Assembly (NCBI RefSeq): GCF_002750855.1
Contig: NZ_NWUC01000001.1
Location: forward strand, 62,001-126,000
Length of the DNA stretch: 64,000 nucleotides
Direction: 5' to 3'
DNA from: Neopararhizobium haloflavum
GTDB lineage: Bacteria; Pseudomonadota; Alphaproteobacteria; Rhizobiales; Rhizobiaceae
Under the pieces are notes generated by a model. That model was not told the origin of the DNA. It was given only the letters and a program-made list of their open reading frames with translations, and did not search any database. The position numbers and the translations under genes are program-made. Shown piece after piece: positions 25,158 to 33,952 of this stretch; the stretch's first letter is position 1, and each line of letters begins with the position of its first letter.

Positions 25158-26408
25158 GTGAGCAGCATCATGACAAACGCCGCCGCGATGGCGGCGCTTC
25201 ACACGCTTCGCAGCATCAACAGCGAAATGGGCGTGACGCAGAACCGGATTTCGTCTGGTCTTCGCGTCGAAACGGCATCGGACAACGCCGCCTACTGGTC
25301 GATCGCGACGACGATGCGCTCCGACAACAACGCCATGTCGACGGTGCAGGACGCGCTCGGCCTCGGCGCGGCCCAGGTCGACGTCGCCTATACGGCGATG
25401 GAATCGATCAAGGACACGCTCGACGAGATCAAGACCAAGCTGGTCGCCGCCTCGCAGCCTGATGTCGACAAAGGCAAGATCCAGTCTGAAATCGCGCAGC
25501 TTCAAAGCGACCTTCTGACGTTCGCGAAGTCGGCGACCTTCTCGGGCGGCAACTGGCTCGACGTCAGCGGCTTCGGCATGCAGAAGATCGTTGCTTCGTT
25601 CACCCGCGACGAAGCCGGCAACATCGCGCTCGGCACGATCGACGTCGACACCGCCAAGACGGCGCTCTTCAATTCCGACCCTGCCGATTACGGGCTGCTG
25701 GAAGGCGAGGGGAACTTCTCGCTCGGCGGCCTGACAGTGGGCGCCTCGACGGCGAGTGAGTTCACCCCGGCGGCAGCTCCCGGCACGATCGAACTCGATG
25801 GTTTCACCGGACCGTTGTCACTCGCGCTGGGCGACAGCATCGAATTCGAAATGACCTATGGCGGCGTGACGGAGACGATCCGGATCGACGGCGAGGACCC
25901 GGCACTGGCGATCGCAGATGCCGCTGGACTTGTTACGCATCTGGACACCGCTGTGGCTGCGGCTTTCACAGGCTTCACTGCAACCGAAAACTCCGGTGTG
26001 ATCACGATCACTACGACGACCCCGACAGGTGCCGCCGAGGCGAGCCCCGTCACCATCGAGAATCTGCGGGCCCGTCCCGGACAGCTCGATATCCTCGCGA
26101 TCGATATCACGATGGTGAACGACGGCGATCTGGCCGGGCTGGTCGACGGCGTCGACCGGGCCTTGAGTTCCGTGACGACCGCGGCCTCGGACCTTGGCGC
26201 CATCAAGTCGCGCGTCGACAGCCAGCAGGACTTCGTCTCCAAGCTGATGGACGCGGTGGACCGGGGCATCGGCCAGCTCGTCGATGCGGACATGAACGAG
26301 GAGTCCACGCGGCTGAAGGCGTTGCAGACGCAGCAGCAGCTTGGCGTGCAGGCGCTTTCGATCGCCAACCAGAATTCGCAGCTGATCCTGCAGCTCTTCC
26401 AGAACTGA
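25158..26408 (+). CDS. flaB: Flagellin (second copy)
   Basis: 416 residues from GTG 25158 (MSSIMTNAAAMAALHTLRSI), matching the N-terminus of the first flagellin. N- and C-terminal D0/D1 regions are almost the same as in the first copy (SDNAAYWSIATTMRSDNNAM; VDADMNEESTRLKALQTQQQ), while the central ~200 residues differ (GGLTVGASTASEFTPAAAPG and Thr-rich ITITTTTPTGAAEA). It probably copolymerises with the first flagellin. ATG 25170 is a less likely start because it loses the conserved MSSI. Confidence 0.96.
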   Translation: MSSIMTNAAAMAALHTLRSINSEMGVTQNRISSGLRVETASDNAAYWSIATTMRSDNNAMSTVQDALGLGAAQVDVAYTAMESIKDTLDEIKTKLVAASQPDVDKGKIQSEIAQLQSDLLTFAKSATFSGGNWLDVSGFGMQKIVASFTRDEAGNIALGTIDVDTAKTALFNSDPADYGLLEGEGNFSLGGLTVGASTASEFTPAAAPGTIELDGFTGPLSLALGDSIEFEMTYGGVTETIRIDGEDPALAIADAAGLVTHLDTAVAAAFTGFTATENSGVITITTTTPTGAAEASPVTIENLRARPGQLDILAIDITMVNDGDLAGLVDGVDRALSSVTTAASDLGAIKSRVDSQQDFVSKLMDAVDRGIGQLVDADMNEESTRLKALQTQQQLGVQALSIANQNSQLILQLFQN

Positions 26409-26432
26409 CGCTTCGCGTTTAAGCGTTTTTGC

Positions 26433-26463
26433 GGCCGGTGCCTTCTCAAGGTGCCGGCCGTTC
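26433..26463 (+). terminator. Probable terminator after flagellin B
   Basis: GGCCGG (26433-26438) pairs with CCGGCC (26454-26459), with an inner CCTT/AAGG pair; it is followed by a T-rich but interrupted tract (GTTCTGGTTCTT). It lies 24 bases after the flagellin stop and before the next promoter box. Confidence 0.5.
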
Positions 26464-26486
26464 TGGTTCTTGACGGTCGTTATCCT

Positions 26487-26509
26487 CGCGCAAGTTTCAT
26501 CGTCTAGCG
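26487..26509 (+). promoter_or_regulatory. Flagellar promoter box upstream of the fliH-like/motB operon
   Basis: CGCGCAAG (26487-26494), 9 bases, CTAGCG (26504-26509). The flanking TCCT and TTTCA match the fliF and flhA copies closely. It lies 107 bases before the chosen start of the downstream gene and excludes the in-frame start at 26470. Confidence 0.7.
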
Positions 26510-26616
26510 TCAGTGCGATCATCCGGTGGCTGGCCGCCGGATTCTTCGCAGCGGCAATGGGATTTCAGCTCTTGGCACAGCTTCTTGGCACGCGCCCGGC
26601 GACCGGCGGCAAGGCG

Positions 26617-27249
26617 ATGACGCATTCGATCGCGGATTATCTGCGCGATTTTGGCGGCGAGGCGGCGTATGCGGATTTCGAACCGGCGGCCGAAAAGCCC
26701 GGCATCGAGGTTTCGCTGAAGCGCGAGAAAGCCGGTGAACCCGATATCGCCTCGATCGAGGCGGCAGCCTATGCGCGCGGCCAGGCGGCCGGCGAGGCGG
26801 AGGCGAAGGCCGAGCAGGCGGCGGCGCTTGCCGCGATGACGGCGCGCCACGGCGAAGAGATCGACGCGCTGCGCAAGACCCTGACGGATGAAATCGCCGC
26901 GACGCTTGCCGCCCGGTTCGACGCGCTGAGCGGCAGCGTCGTCGAGACGCTGGGCCGGCAGACGGGCGCGGTGATCGCACCGTTCCTGGAAGAGGCGATG
27001 ACCGAGCGGATGATCGCGGCGCTGGCGCTGGACGTTTCGCAGGCGATCGGCGAGGGCGCCGCGATCCGCCTTGCCGTCAGCGGTCCGGCCGAGCTTCATG
27101 CGCGCTTCGTCGAGCTTTTTCCCGACAAGGCCGTCAGCTTCGCCTTCACCGAGACGGACGGGGCCGATCTATGCGTGGATATTGACGGAACGGCGTTCGC
27201 CACGCGGCTTGCCGACTGGTCGACGGCTCTGAAGGAGGCGCTCGCGTGA
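26617..27249 (+). CDS. FliH-like export ATPase regulator (tentative)
   Basis: 210 residues from ATG 26617 (MTHSIADYLRDFGGEAAYAD). The middle is an Ala/Glu-rich helix with small-residue periodicity (AAAYARGQAAGEAEAKAEQA), as in the FliH/YscL stalk. The C-terminus (LFPDKAVSFAFTETDGADLC, VDIDGTAFATRLADWSTALK) resembles the end of FliH, where the last strand-helix binds FliI. No other fliH was found in the window although fliI is present. The gene overlaps motB by 4 bases. Start is uncertain: the ATG has a weak ribosome-binding site. Confidence 0.6.
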   Translation: MTHSIADYLRDFGGEAAYADFEPAAEKPGIEVSLKREKAGEPDIASIEAAAYARGQAAGEAEAKAEQAAALAAMTARHGEEIDALRKTLTDEIAATLAARFDALSGSVVETLGRQTGAVIAPFLEEAMTERMIAALALDVSQAIGEGAAIRLAVSGPAELHARFVELFPDKAVSFAFTETDGADLCVDIDGTAFATRLADWSTALKEALA

Positions 27250-28499
27250 GCGGCGAAAAGGAAATCGAACGCGAGATCGTCATCGTCCGGCGTGGTCGGG
27301 AAAGCGAGGGCGAAGGCCACCATGGCGGGGTCTGGAAGATCGCCTATGCCGACTTCATGACGGCGATGATGGCGTTCTTCCTCGTGATGTGGCTGGTCAA
27401 CGCGACGAACGAGGAAACGAAGGCTTCGGTCGCGAGCTATTTCAACCCGATCAAGCTGATGGACGAGAAGCCGGCAGACCGCAACATCAGCGATGACGGC
27501 ACGGCCTCGGAAGGCATCACCGACCGGCCGGCGGCGGACACGCAGGGCGAGGGCACAAGCGACGGCGCCAGCGCGGAACAGGGCAACGACCAGAACGCGA
27601 CGGCCGGCGAGAAGGAAAGCTATTCGGAGGCGGACTACTTCGAGAACCCCTACGCGGTGCTTGCCGAGATCGCCATGGAGACGGGCCAGCAGACTAATAT
27701 CAGCGATGCCGGCGAGGGCGGGGCGCAGCAGTCCGGCCCCTCGACGGGCGCTTCGGGCGGGGAAGCCTATCGCGATCCGTTCGATCCCGATTTCTGGTCG
27801 CAAGCCGCGGCGCCCGAGCCGACGCTGGACCCGGTGAGCGACACGCAGGCCATGCTCTCTCCCGAGGCGCTGGCCGAAGACCAGCCGGAATCAGAGGAGC
27901 CGGAGCCGGCCGCCCCCGTGGCCGAAGCCGCAGAACCGGTACCGGCGCCTGCAGAAGAGACGGCAGCGGCGGAGGCCGCTCCGCCTGCCGAGCCAGCGAT
28001 CGACCCCGCCGACCTTGCCGCCGAACGCGCGGCGGCGGATGCGGCGGCTCTTCGTGAAGAGATTGCCGAGGCGCTGGGCGGCGCCAATGGCCGCCTGGCC
28101 GAGGGGCTCGATGTGCAGCCGGCGGAAGGCGGTGTGCTGATCAGCCTGACCGATGAGGGCGAGGACAGCATGTTCAACGTCGGCTCCGCGGTGCCGCGGC
28201 GCGAGATGGTTCTGGCGATGGAAGAGATCGGCGGGCTGCTTGCCGACCGTCAGGGCGCGGTGGTGATCCGCGGCCATACCGATGCGCGGCCCTTTACCGG
28301 CGAGGGCAACGACAATTGGCGGCTATCGACCGATCGTGCGCACAGCGCCTACTACATGCTGGTGCGCGGCGGGCTGGCCGAGGAACGCATCGTGCAGGTG
28401 TCGGGCTTTGCCGACCGCCGGCTGAAGCTGCCGGACGATCCGTTCGCTTCCGCCAATCGGCGGATCGAGATCCTGGTCGAGGGCAAGGGAGCGCCGTGA
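27246..28499 (+). CDS. motB: MotB stator subunit with peptidoglycan-binding domain
   Basis: 417 residues from GTG 27246. An N-terminal cytoplasmic tail leads into one membrane helix with the proton-carrying Asp36 (YADFMTAMMAFFLVMW). A very long Ala/Glu/Pro-rich periplasmic linker (about 75-280) follows, then the OmpA-like domain (VVIRGHTDARPFTGEGNDNW, RLSTDRAHSAYYMLVRGGL, ANRRIEILVEG) that anchors the stator to the wall. The long linker is a feature of rhizobial MotB, which works with MotC. Confidence 0.96.
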   Translation: MSGEKEIEREIVIVRRGRESEGEGHHGGVWKIAYADFMTAMMAFFLVMWLVNATNEETKASVASYFNPIKLMDEKPADRNISDDGTASEGITDRPAADTQGEGTSDGASAEQGNDQNATAGEKESYSEADYFENPYAVLAEIAMETGQQTNISDAGEGGAQQSGPSTGASGGEAYRDPFDPDFWSQAAAPEPTLDPVSDTQAMLSPEALAEDQPESEEPEPAAPVAEAAEPVPAPAEETAAAEAAPPAEPAIDPADLAAERAAADAAALREEIAEALGGANGRLAEGLDVQPAEGGVLISLTDEGEDSMFNVGSAVPRREMVLAMEEIGGLLADRQGAVVIRGHTDARPFTGEGNDNWRLSTDRAHSAYYMLVRGGLAEERIVQVSGFADRRLKLPDDPFASANRRIEILVEGKGAP

Positions 28500-29686
28500 C
28501 CGCCATGCTGCGTTTGGCTCTCATGGTTGTGGCAAGCCTTGCCGCCGGCAGCGCGGCGAGCGCGCAGTTCGCCGACACGTCGGCGCTGAAGATGGTGCGA
28601 TCGCTGCAGTTCGTGCAGGATTCCATCGCCATGGGCGATCATTCCGCCATCGAGATGCAACGCCATCTGCTGGCGCTGATCGACGAGCGGCTGGAGGCGG
28701 CGGGCGATGACATCTTCCAGGAACGCGATACCGTCGAGGCGGCGCTGATCTATGCCATGAGCGGCGGCAACCCGGCGACCGTCGCGCATATCGCTTCGAG
28801 CGAGGATCCGGCGGTCGACCCGCGCGTGCTGCCACTCGTTGCCAGCTATCTCGGCGGGCGGGGCGCAGCGGTCGGAGAGGAGATCGCGGCGCTGCTGCCC
28901 GATTTTTCCGGCAGCCGGCTTGAGCCCTATCTGGCGCTGATCGCGGCCAACGGGCTGCTGTCCTCCGAGCCGGCGATGGCGCTCGAACTTTACGACAGGG
29001 CGCGGCTTCTGGCGCCGGGCACGATCATCGAGGAGGCGGCGCTGCGCCGCTCCATCGCGACGAGCGTCGGGTCAGGGCGCGTGGAAGACGGCGTCCACTA
29101 TGCCGAGCGTTATGCGCGGCGCTTCCTGCATTCGCCCTATGCCGGCCAGTTTGCCGATCTGTTCGTCGATCTCGTCGTCGCCCATCCCGAAACGGTGCGG
29201 GCCGAGCGTATCCTCCAGATTCTTGCCAATATGGACGCCGATCGCCGCCGCTCCGTCTATCTGAGAATCGCGCGCAAGGCGGCGATCGCCGGTAACGATC
29301 AGCTTGCCGTCGAGACGGCGACAGCCGCGCAGGCGCTGGGCGAGGACAACGGCAAGGTGCGGGCGCTTGCAGGGCTTTATTCCGGTGTGGCGGGCGTGCC
29401 GATGCACGACGCGGCGGACCTTTCGGAAGAACTCGAGGCGATCGACGCGGCGGCGCTGAGCCCGCGCGACCTGGCCCTGCGGGCTGCCGCCCGCCGTGTC
29501 GCGGATGCCGTGACGACGCGGCCAGAGCTCGACCCTGTGCCGGTCGTCGACGTCAGTGAACTTCCGTCCGTGCCGGCGGAGACCGAGGCGATGCCGGAGG
29601 ATGGCGACACGCCGATCGCCGATTTCGTCGATGCGCGGCGGGATGTGCTGCAGTCCGTGGATCAACTTCTGGAGGAAGACCGATGA
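28496..29686 (+). CDS. motC: MotC periplasmic motility protein
   Basis: 396 residues from GTG 28496 (or ATG 28505) with a signal peptide (MLRLALMVVASLAAGSAASA). MotC is a rhizobial periplasmic protein required for motor rotation; it binds MotB and needs MotE (20088). The mature protein is largely helical with tandem helix pairs (RILQILANMDADRRRSVYLR, QALGEDNGKVRALAGLYSGV). GTG overlaps the motB TGA. Identity rests on position after motB, the signal peptide and the size class. Confidence 0.9.
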   Translation: MTAMLRLALMVVASLAAGSAASAQFADTSALKMVRSLQFVQDSIAMGDHSAIEMQRHLLALIDERLEAAGDDIFQERDTVEAALIYAMSGGNPATVAHIASSEDPAVDPRVLPLVASYLGGRGAAVGEEIAALLPDFSGSRLEPYLALIAANGLLSSEPAMALELYDRARLLAPGTIIEEAALRRSIATSVGSGRVEDGVHYAERYARRFLHSPYAGQFADLFVDLVVAHPETVRAERILQILANMDADRRRSVYLRIARKAAIAGNDQLAVETATAAQALGEDNGKVRALAGLYSGVAGVPMHDAADLSEELEAIDAAALSPRDLALRAAARRVADAVTTRPELDPVPVVDVSELPSVPAETEAMPEDGDTPIADFVDARRDVLQSVDQLLEEDR

Positions 29687-31149
29687 CCGGCCCAGTCGGC
29701 AATACGCTGCCCATGAACGCGCCCCAGCAGGCGGCTGGCGCGCGCGCCCGCCAAGGCGGCGGCGAGGCCGGCGATGACGCGCTATTCGGCGCCGCGATCC
29801 GTGCGGCCGACGAGCGGACGGGCGAGGAGGCCGGCGGGCGCCAGGAGGCTTTGGCGCAGGGCGAAGGTGAGCTCGTGATCGACCTTGCCGAAGGAGAGAT
29901 TGTCCAGGATGAGGGCAGCGCGAAGGACATGGATATCGACCGCTTCTTCAAGCTTCTCGGTCTGGAAGAGGGGCGGCGCGTGATTCAGCCGCGCTTGTCG
30001 GTCGAGGCGAGGACACCTGACGCGCCACTGGACGGGATCCGCATGGAACTGGCGGCCCTTGTGGCGGCAGCTGCCGGGCGCAACAGGCCCGAAGCCAGCG
30101 GCGAGACGACGGCGCGCATCGATATCGAGGACCTTGCGCAGGCGCTGGCCGACCACGCCGAAAGCGGCGAACAAACCCCGGAACAGATCGAGGCGCTGCT
30201 GGCGGCAGCGTCCGCGCAGTCGGCGGGGAAGGGCGGCGATGCGGTGGCCGGGCTCGATAGTCTGCTGCGCTCGGTGCGGGCCGGCGTGGAGGCGCAGGCG
30301 ACGATCGAGATGCCGCGCAACCGCGGGGTCGCGGTCGCTGAAGGCTCGCCAGCCGCGCCGAACGCGGAGGGCGCAAGCGAGGACGGCGACACGTTGTTCC
30401 GCTTTGCGCGGGCCGAGGGCACGACAATGCCGCCGGCCATGGAACGTGCGGCCACGCTGTCCGCCTCCACCGAGGTGCAAAGACCTGCTGCCCTGAAGGC
30501 CGAGCTTGCGGGCGCTGACGGTGAGGCGCGGCTTGAAGCAGTGGCCGACAAGCGCACCGGCACGCCCGATTTCGCGATCGTGGATTCACGCAAATATCTC
30601 GGCGTCGCGCTCGGCCAGACCGCGGTTGCGTCCGTCGTCGGGGCGATCAGCGACAATGCCGAGTGGTCGGCGATGCTGCGCCAGACGGCGGCAACCGCCG
30701 CGACCACGCTGGATGCGGCCAAGAACGCCGCCAGCAGCCTCAAGATCCAGCTCAGCCCGCCCGAACTCGGTTCGGTGATGGCAACGCTGCGGATGAGCAA
30801 CGGGCAGCTCAGCATCGACCTGCGGGTCGAGACGGTGGAAGCCTATCGCCAATTGAACGACGATCAGAACGGGCTGCTGAAAGCGCTGCGCGGCCAGGGC
30901 TACGACGTCGATCACGTCACCATCCAGCATGCCGGAACCGACCGCGTGCAGGCGGCGAACGGCAATGCCGGATCGCAGCAGTCCACCAACCTCCAGCAGG
31001 GCCAGACGGCGCTGCAGGGCGAAGGGGGCAGCGCGCGCCAGCAGCAGGGCCGGGATGGCCAGGGCGGCTTCAACCAACCCGGAGGACGGCAGGGTGAAAG
31101 CGACGATCGCACTCATGAGCGCCGTTCTTCTAACGGCATCTATCTCTAG
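29683..31149 (+). CDS. fliK: FliK hook-length control protein (MotD of rhizobia)
   Basis: 488 residues. FliK measures hook length and triggers the FlhB specificity switch. The N-terminal ~300 residues are low-complexity, rich in Ala, Gly and Glu, as expected of an unfolded ruler. The C-terminal domain is typical: ASSLKIQLSPPELGSVMATL, RVETVEAYRQLNDDQNGLLK, GYDVDHVTIQH, then a Gln-rich tail. It follows motC with a 4-base overlap; the S. meliloti gene in this place was first named motD and later recognised as fliK. Confidence 0.93.
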   Translation: MTGPVGNTLPMNAPQQAAGARARQGGGEAGDDALFGAAIRAADERTGEEAGGRQEALAQGEGELVIDLAEGEIVQDEGSAKDMDIDRFFKLLGLEEGRRVIQPRLSVEARTPDAPLDGIRMELAALVAAAAGRNRPEASGETTARIDIEDLAQALADHAESGEQTPEQIEALLAAASAQSAGKGGDAVAGLDSLLRSVRAGVEAQATIEMPRNRGVAVAEGSPAAPNAEGASEDGDTLFRFARAEGTTMPPAMERAATLSASTEVQRPAALKAELAGADGEARLEAVADKRTGTPDFAIVDSRKYLGVALGQTAVASVVGAISDNAEWSAMLRQTAATAATTLDAAKNAASSLKIQLSPPELGSVMATLRMSNGQLSIDLRVETVEAYRQLNDDQNGLLKALRGQGYDVDHVTIQHAGTDRVQAANGNAGSQQSTNLQQGQTALQGEGGSARQQQGRDGQGGFNQPGGRQGESDDRTHERRSSNGIYL

Positions 31150-31672
31150 CACCGATGCGCGGGCAGCCGGCGTGCCCACGCTTTGCGAGGTCGAGATCGC
31201 GCAGGCGGCCGCAGCTTACGATATTCCGGAGGGCATCCTCTATTCGGTCGGGCTGACCGAGACGGGACGGCGGGGTTCTTTGCATCCCTTCGCGCTCAAC
31301 ATCGAGGGCAAGGCCGTGTTCGCGCACTCGAAAGCCGAAGCTCTGGCCGCCTTTGCCGATGCGCAGGGGAAGGGTCGGCGGCTGATCGATCTCGGCTGCA
31401 TGCAGATCAATCACCACTATCACCATGACCGCTTCGCGTCGGTCGCGGACATGCTGGATCCGCGGCAGAACGTGCGCTATGCGGCACGGTTTCTGTCCGA
31501 GTTGAAGGCGCGCCATGAAAGCTGGACGATGGCGGTGGCGCGCTATCATGCCGGGCCGGACAACGACCCTGCCCAGAAGCGCTACGTATGCCGTGTCATC
31601 TCCAACCTGGTGGCCACGGGCTACGGGCAATGGACGGCGAACGCCCGCGCTTTCTGTGGGGTGGGAACTTAA
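31094..31672 (+). CDS. Periplasmic lytic transglycosylase (SLT fold) overlapping fliK
   Basis: 192 residues from GTG 31094, preceded by GGAGG (31081-31085, 8-base spacer). Signal peptide (VLLTASISSTDARAAG), then an SLT-type domain: catalytic Glu in LYSVGLTETGRRG, the LGCMQINHHYHHDRF motif, and AVARYHAGPDN. The gene begins inside fliK in another frame and overlaps it by 56 bases. It probably opens peptidoglycan for rod passage. FlgJ at 41397 has only the rod-cap half and no hydrolase, so this protein likely supplies the missing activity. Confidence 0.88.
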   Translation: MKATIALMSAVLLTASISSTDARAAGVPTLCEVEIAQAAAAYDIPEGILYSVGLTETGRRGSLHPFALNIEGKAVFAHSKAEALAAFADAQGKGRRLIDLGCMQINHHYHHDRFASVADMLDPRQNVRYAARFLSELKARHESWTMAVARYHAGPDNDPAQKRYVCRVISNLVATGYGQWTANARAFCGVGT

Positions 31673-31926
31673 CTCAAAGTTGCAATTTTGCGACAGCCGT
31701 GAAATGGGGCGATTTCGGCTTTGCAAGCCCCATGTCGATCAAACGTTAATTTTTCCAATCACTAATTGTGCCATATTGAGCGATACCCACTATATATAGA
31801 TCCAAATCGGACCTTCAGGGTTAAGCAACTGTTAATTCCAACCATTCATTTCCTCTAGTTGTTCCAGAATCCCGCGATTCGTAAAACGTGGTTAACGCGA
31901 TGGGTGCGGGTGATTCGGGGGCAGCA
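31673..31926 (+). promoter_or_regulatory. AT-rich rem upstream region
   Basis: 254 bases, strikingly AT-rich for this genome (TTAATTTTTCC near 31746, TATATATAG near 31790, several TTAA). It lacks the CGCGCAAG-N9-CTAG box. In S. meliloti rem is activated by VisNR and repressed by MucR, which favours AT-rich DNA; the composition here would suit that, but no specific site can be named. Confidence 0.55.
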
Positions 31927-32598
31927 ATGATCGTTGTGGTTGACGAGCGTGAGCTCGTGACGGAGGGATTCAAATCCTTGTTCGGACGCGAAGGGGTTCC
32001 GTCCGCAAGCTTCGAGCCAGGGGAGTTCGAAGAGTGGGTCAGCACGGCAGCGGACACCGATCTCGACGCCGTCGAGGCGTTTCTTATCGGCCAGGGACAG
32101 ACCCAGTGCGAACTGCCGCGAGCGATCCGCAGCCGATCGATCGCGCCGGTCATCGCCGTCAATGATGGACACTCGCTGGAATCGACGCTGGCGCTCTATG
32201 ACAGCGGTGTCGACGATGTCGTGCGCAAGCCGGTTCATCCGCGCGAAATCCTTGCCCGTGCCGCTGCGATCCGCCGGCGCCTTCAGGGCATTGTCAACTA
32301 CACCGACATCGGATCGATCCGCGTCTATTCCGACGGCCGCGATCCCGAAATCGACGGCGCAGCCTTCGCGCTTCCCCGGCGGGAGCGGCGCATCCTGGAA
32401 TATCTCGTCGCCAACCGCGGCAAGCGGGTGACCAAGGGCCAGATTTTCAACGCCATCTACGGCATTTTCGACGAAGACGTCGAAGAGAACGTGGTCGAGA
32501 GCCACATTTCCAAGCTGCGCAAGAAGCTGCGCAAGCGGCTCGGGGTCGACCCGATCGATTCCAAGCGCTTCCTCGGCTACCGCATCGACTGGGCGTGA
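31927..32598 (+). CDS. rem: Rem/FtcR-type OmpR-family activator of flagellar genes
   Basis: 223 residues from ATG 31927 ([20 protein letters not shown]); GGGGG lies 4 bases upstream. In S. meliloti Rem is the class IB activator between VisNR and the flagellar operons; Brucella FtcR is its counterpart. The receiver-like N-domain keeps the first acidic strand and Lys in [13 protein letters not shown], but the usual phospho-Asp position at the end of strand 3 reads VEAFLIG, so phosphorylation is unlikely. The C-terminal winged HTH is complete ([46 protein letters not shown]). Confidence 0.93.
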   Translation: MIVVVDERELVTEGFKSLFGREGVPSASFEPGEFEEWVSTAADTDLDAVEAFLIGQGQTQCELPRAIRSRSIAPVIAVNDGHSLESTLALYDSGVDDVVRKPVHPREILARAAAIRRRLQGIVNYTDIGSIRVYSDGRDPEIDGAAFALPRRERRILEYLVANRGKRVTKGQIFNAIYGIFDEDVEENVVESHISKLRKKLRKRLGVDPIDSKRFLGYRIDWA

Positions 32599-32645
32599 GC
32601 CCGGCGCGTGCGTCGGTCAGTGCCGGCGCGCGCAGCAACCAGCCT

Positions 32646-32668
32646 CGCGCAAGGCACGCCACCTAGCA
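32646..32668 (+). promoter_or_regulatory. Flagellar promoter box upstream of flgE
   Basis: CGCGCAAG (32646-32653), 9 bases, CTAGCA (32663-32668). It lies 48 bases after the rem stop and 31 bases before the flgE ATG, so it separates the hook operon from rem. Confidence 0.7.
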
Positions 32669-32699
32669 TCGGACATGAAGATCAAAGAGGATTGATGCG

Positions 32700-33929
32700 A
32701 TGAGCCTCAACGGGATGATGCGCACCGGCGTTTCCGGGATGAACGCGCAGGCCAACCGCCTGAGCACGGTGGCGGAGAATATCGCCAACGCCGATACGGC
32801 CGGCTACAAGCGGGCTTCGACAGAGTTTTCCTCGCTGGTGCTGCCGACTTCGCAGTCGTCCTATAACTCCGGCGCGGTGACGACGGACGTTCGCTACAAC
32901 GTCAACAAGCAGGGCGAGCTGGAATTCACCTCGTCGCCGACCGACCTTGCCATCGAGGGCAATGGTTTCATGATCGTGCGCGATCGCAACGGCGATCCGT
33001 TCCTGACACGCGCCGGCTCGTTCGTTGCCAACGGCCAGGGCGAGCTCGTCAACGCGGCCGGCTTCACGCTGCTCGGCTATCCCTATGACGGCGGCGATCC
33101 GGCAACGGTCGTCAACGGATTCAACGGGCTCGTTCCGATCAATGTCGGCCAAGGCAACCTTGCTGCGTCGCCTTCCACGATCGGAAATTTTGCGGGCAAT
33201 CTGCCTTCTGGGGCAGCGGTGGGCGACGTGGAAAAGAGTTCACTCGTCGTCTACGACAACGTCGGAAACAGCGTGATTGTCGACCTCGTTTTCACAAAGA
33301 CCGTAGCGGCGGACCCTACTGGCGGCGGGAATGAAGAGTGGGAGCTAGAGGTTCGCCGACAAGGCGACGACGTGCTTCTGAATTCAGACGGTGACGCCGA
33401 CACCCTTACCTTCGATTACACGAGCGGCAAAATCGTCGGTGGATTGAACATGAATTTCACGGTCGAGCCGAACGATGACAACGCCATCGAAATCGAGATG
33501 GATCTCAGCCGGATGACCGCGCTTGGCTATGATTTCGACGTCTCTGATGCCGGTGTCGACGGGGCTGCGCCATCCAAGCTGGAAGAAGTCGAGATCGACT
33601 CAGCGGGCATTGTCTATGGAAAGTACGAGAACGGCGATCTTGAGCCGCTCTACCGCATCGCCATGGCCAATGTGCAGAGCCCGGACAAGCTGCAGCCGCT
33701 GCCCGGCAACGTCTACACGCAAGGTGTCGACTCCGGCGTCATCGTGACGGGGTTCGCCGAGACCGGCAATTTCGGCCAGATCATTTCCGGCGCGCTCGAG
33801 GGGTCGAATGTCGACATCGCCGAGGAGCTGACGTCGATGATCGAGTCGCAGCGAAGCTACACCGCCAATTCCAAGGTCTTCCAGACCGGCTCCGATCTCA
33901 TGGAGATCCTGGTCAATCTGAAGCGTTAA
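32700..33929 (+). CDS. flgE: FlgE hook protein
   Basis: 409 residues, forming the flexible hook. N-terminal motif MRTGVSGMNAQANRLSTVAE and NIANADTAGYKRASTEF, central IEGNGFMIVRDRNGDPFLTR, an acidic insert with VEPNDDNAIEIEMDLSRM, and the C-terminus LEGSNVDIAEELTSMIESQR. Ribosome-binding AAAGAGGA precedes ATG 32700. It is the first gene of flgE-flgK-flgL-flaF-flbT-flgD-fliQ. Confidence 0.97.
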   Translation: MSLNGMMRTGVSGMNAQANRLSTVAENIANADTAGYKRASTEFSSLVLPTSQSSYNSGAVTTDVRYNVNKQGELEFTSSPTDLAIEGNGFMIVRDRNGDPFLTRAGSFVANGQGELVNAAGFTLLGYPYDGGDPATVVNGFNGLVPINVGQGNLAASPSTIGNFAGNLPSGAAVGDVEKSSLVVYDNVGNSVIVDLVFTKTVAADPTGGGNEEWELEVRRQGDDVLLNSDGDADTLTFDYTSGKIVGGLNMNFTVEPNDDNAIEIEMDLSRMTALGYDFDVSDAGVDGAAPSKLEEVEIDSAGIVYGKYENGDLEPLYRIAMANVQSPDKLQPLPGNVYTQGVDSGVIVTGFAETGNFGQIISGALEGSNVDIAEELTSMIESQRSYTANSKVFQTGSDLMEILVNLKR

Positions 33930-33952
33930 GGTACTTGTACCGGGGTTCTTGA

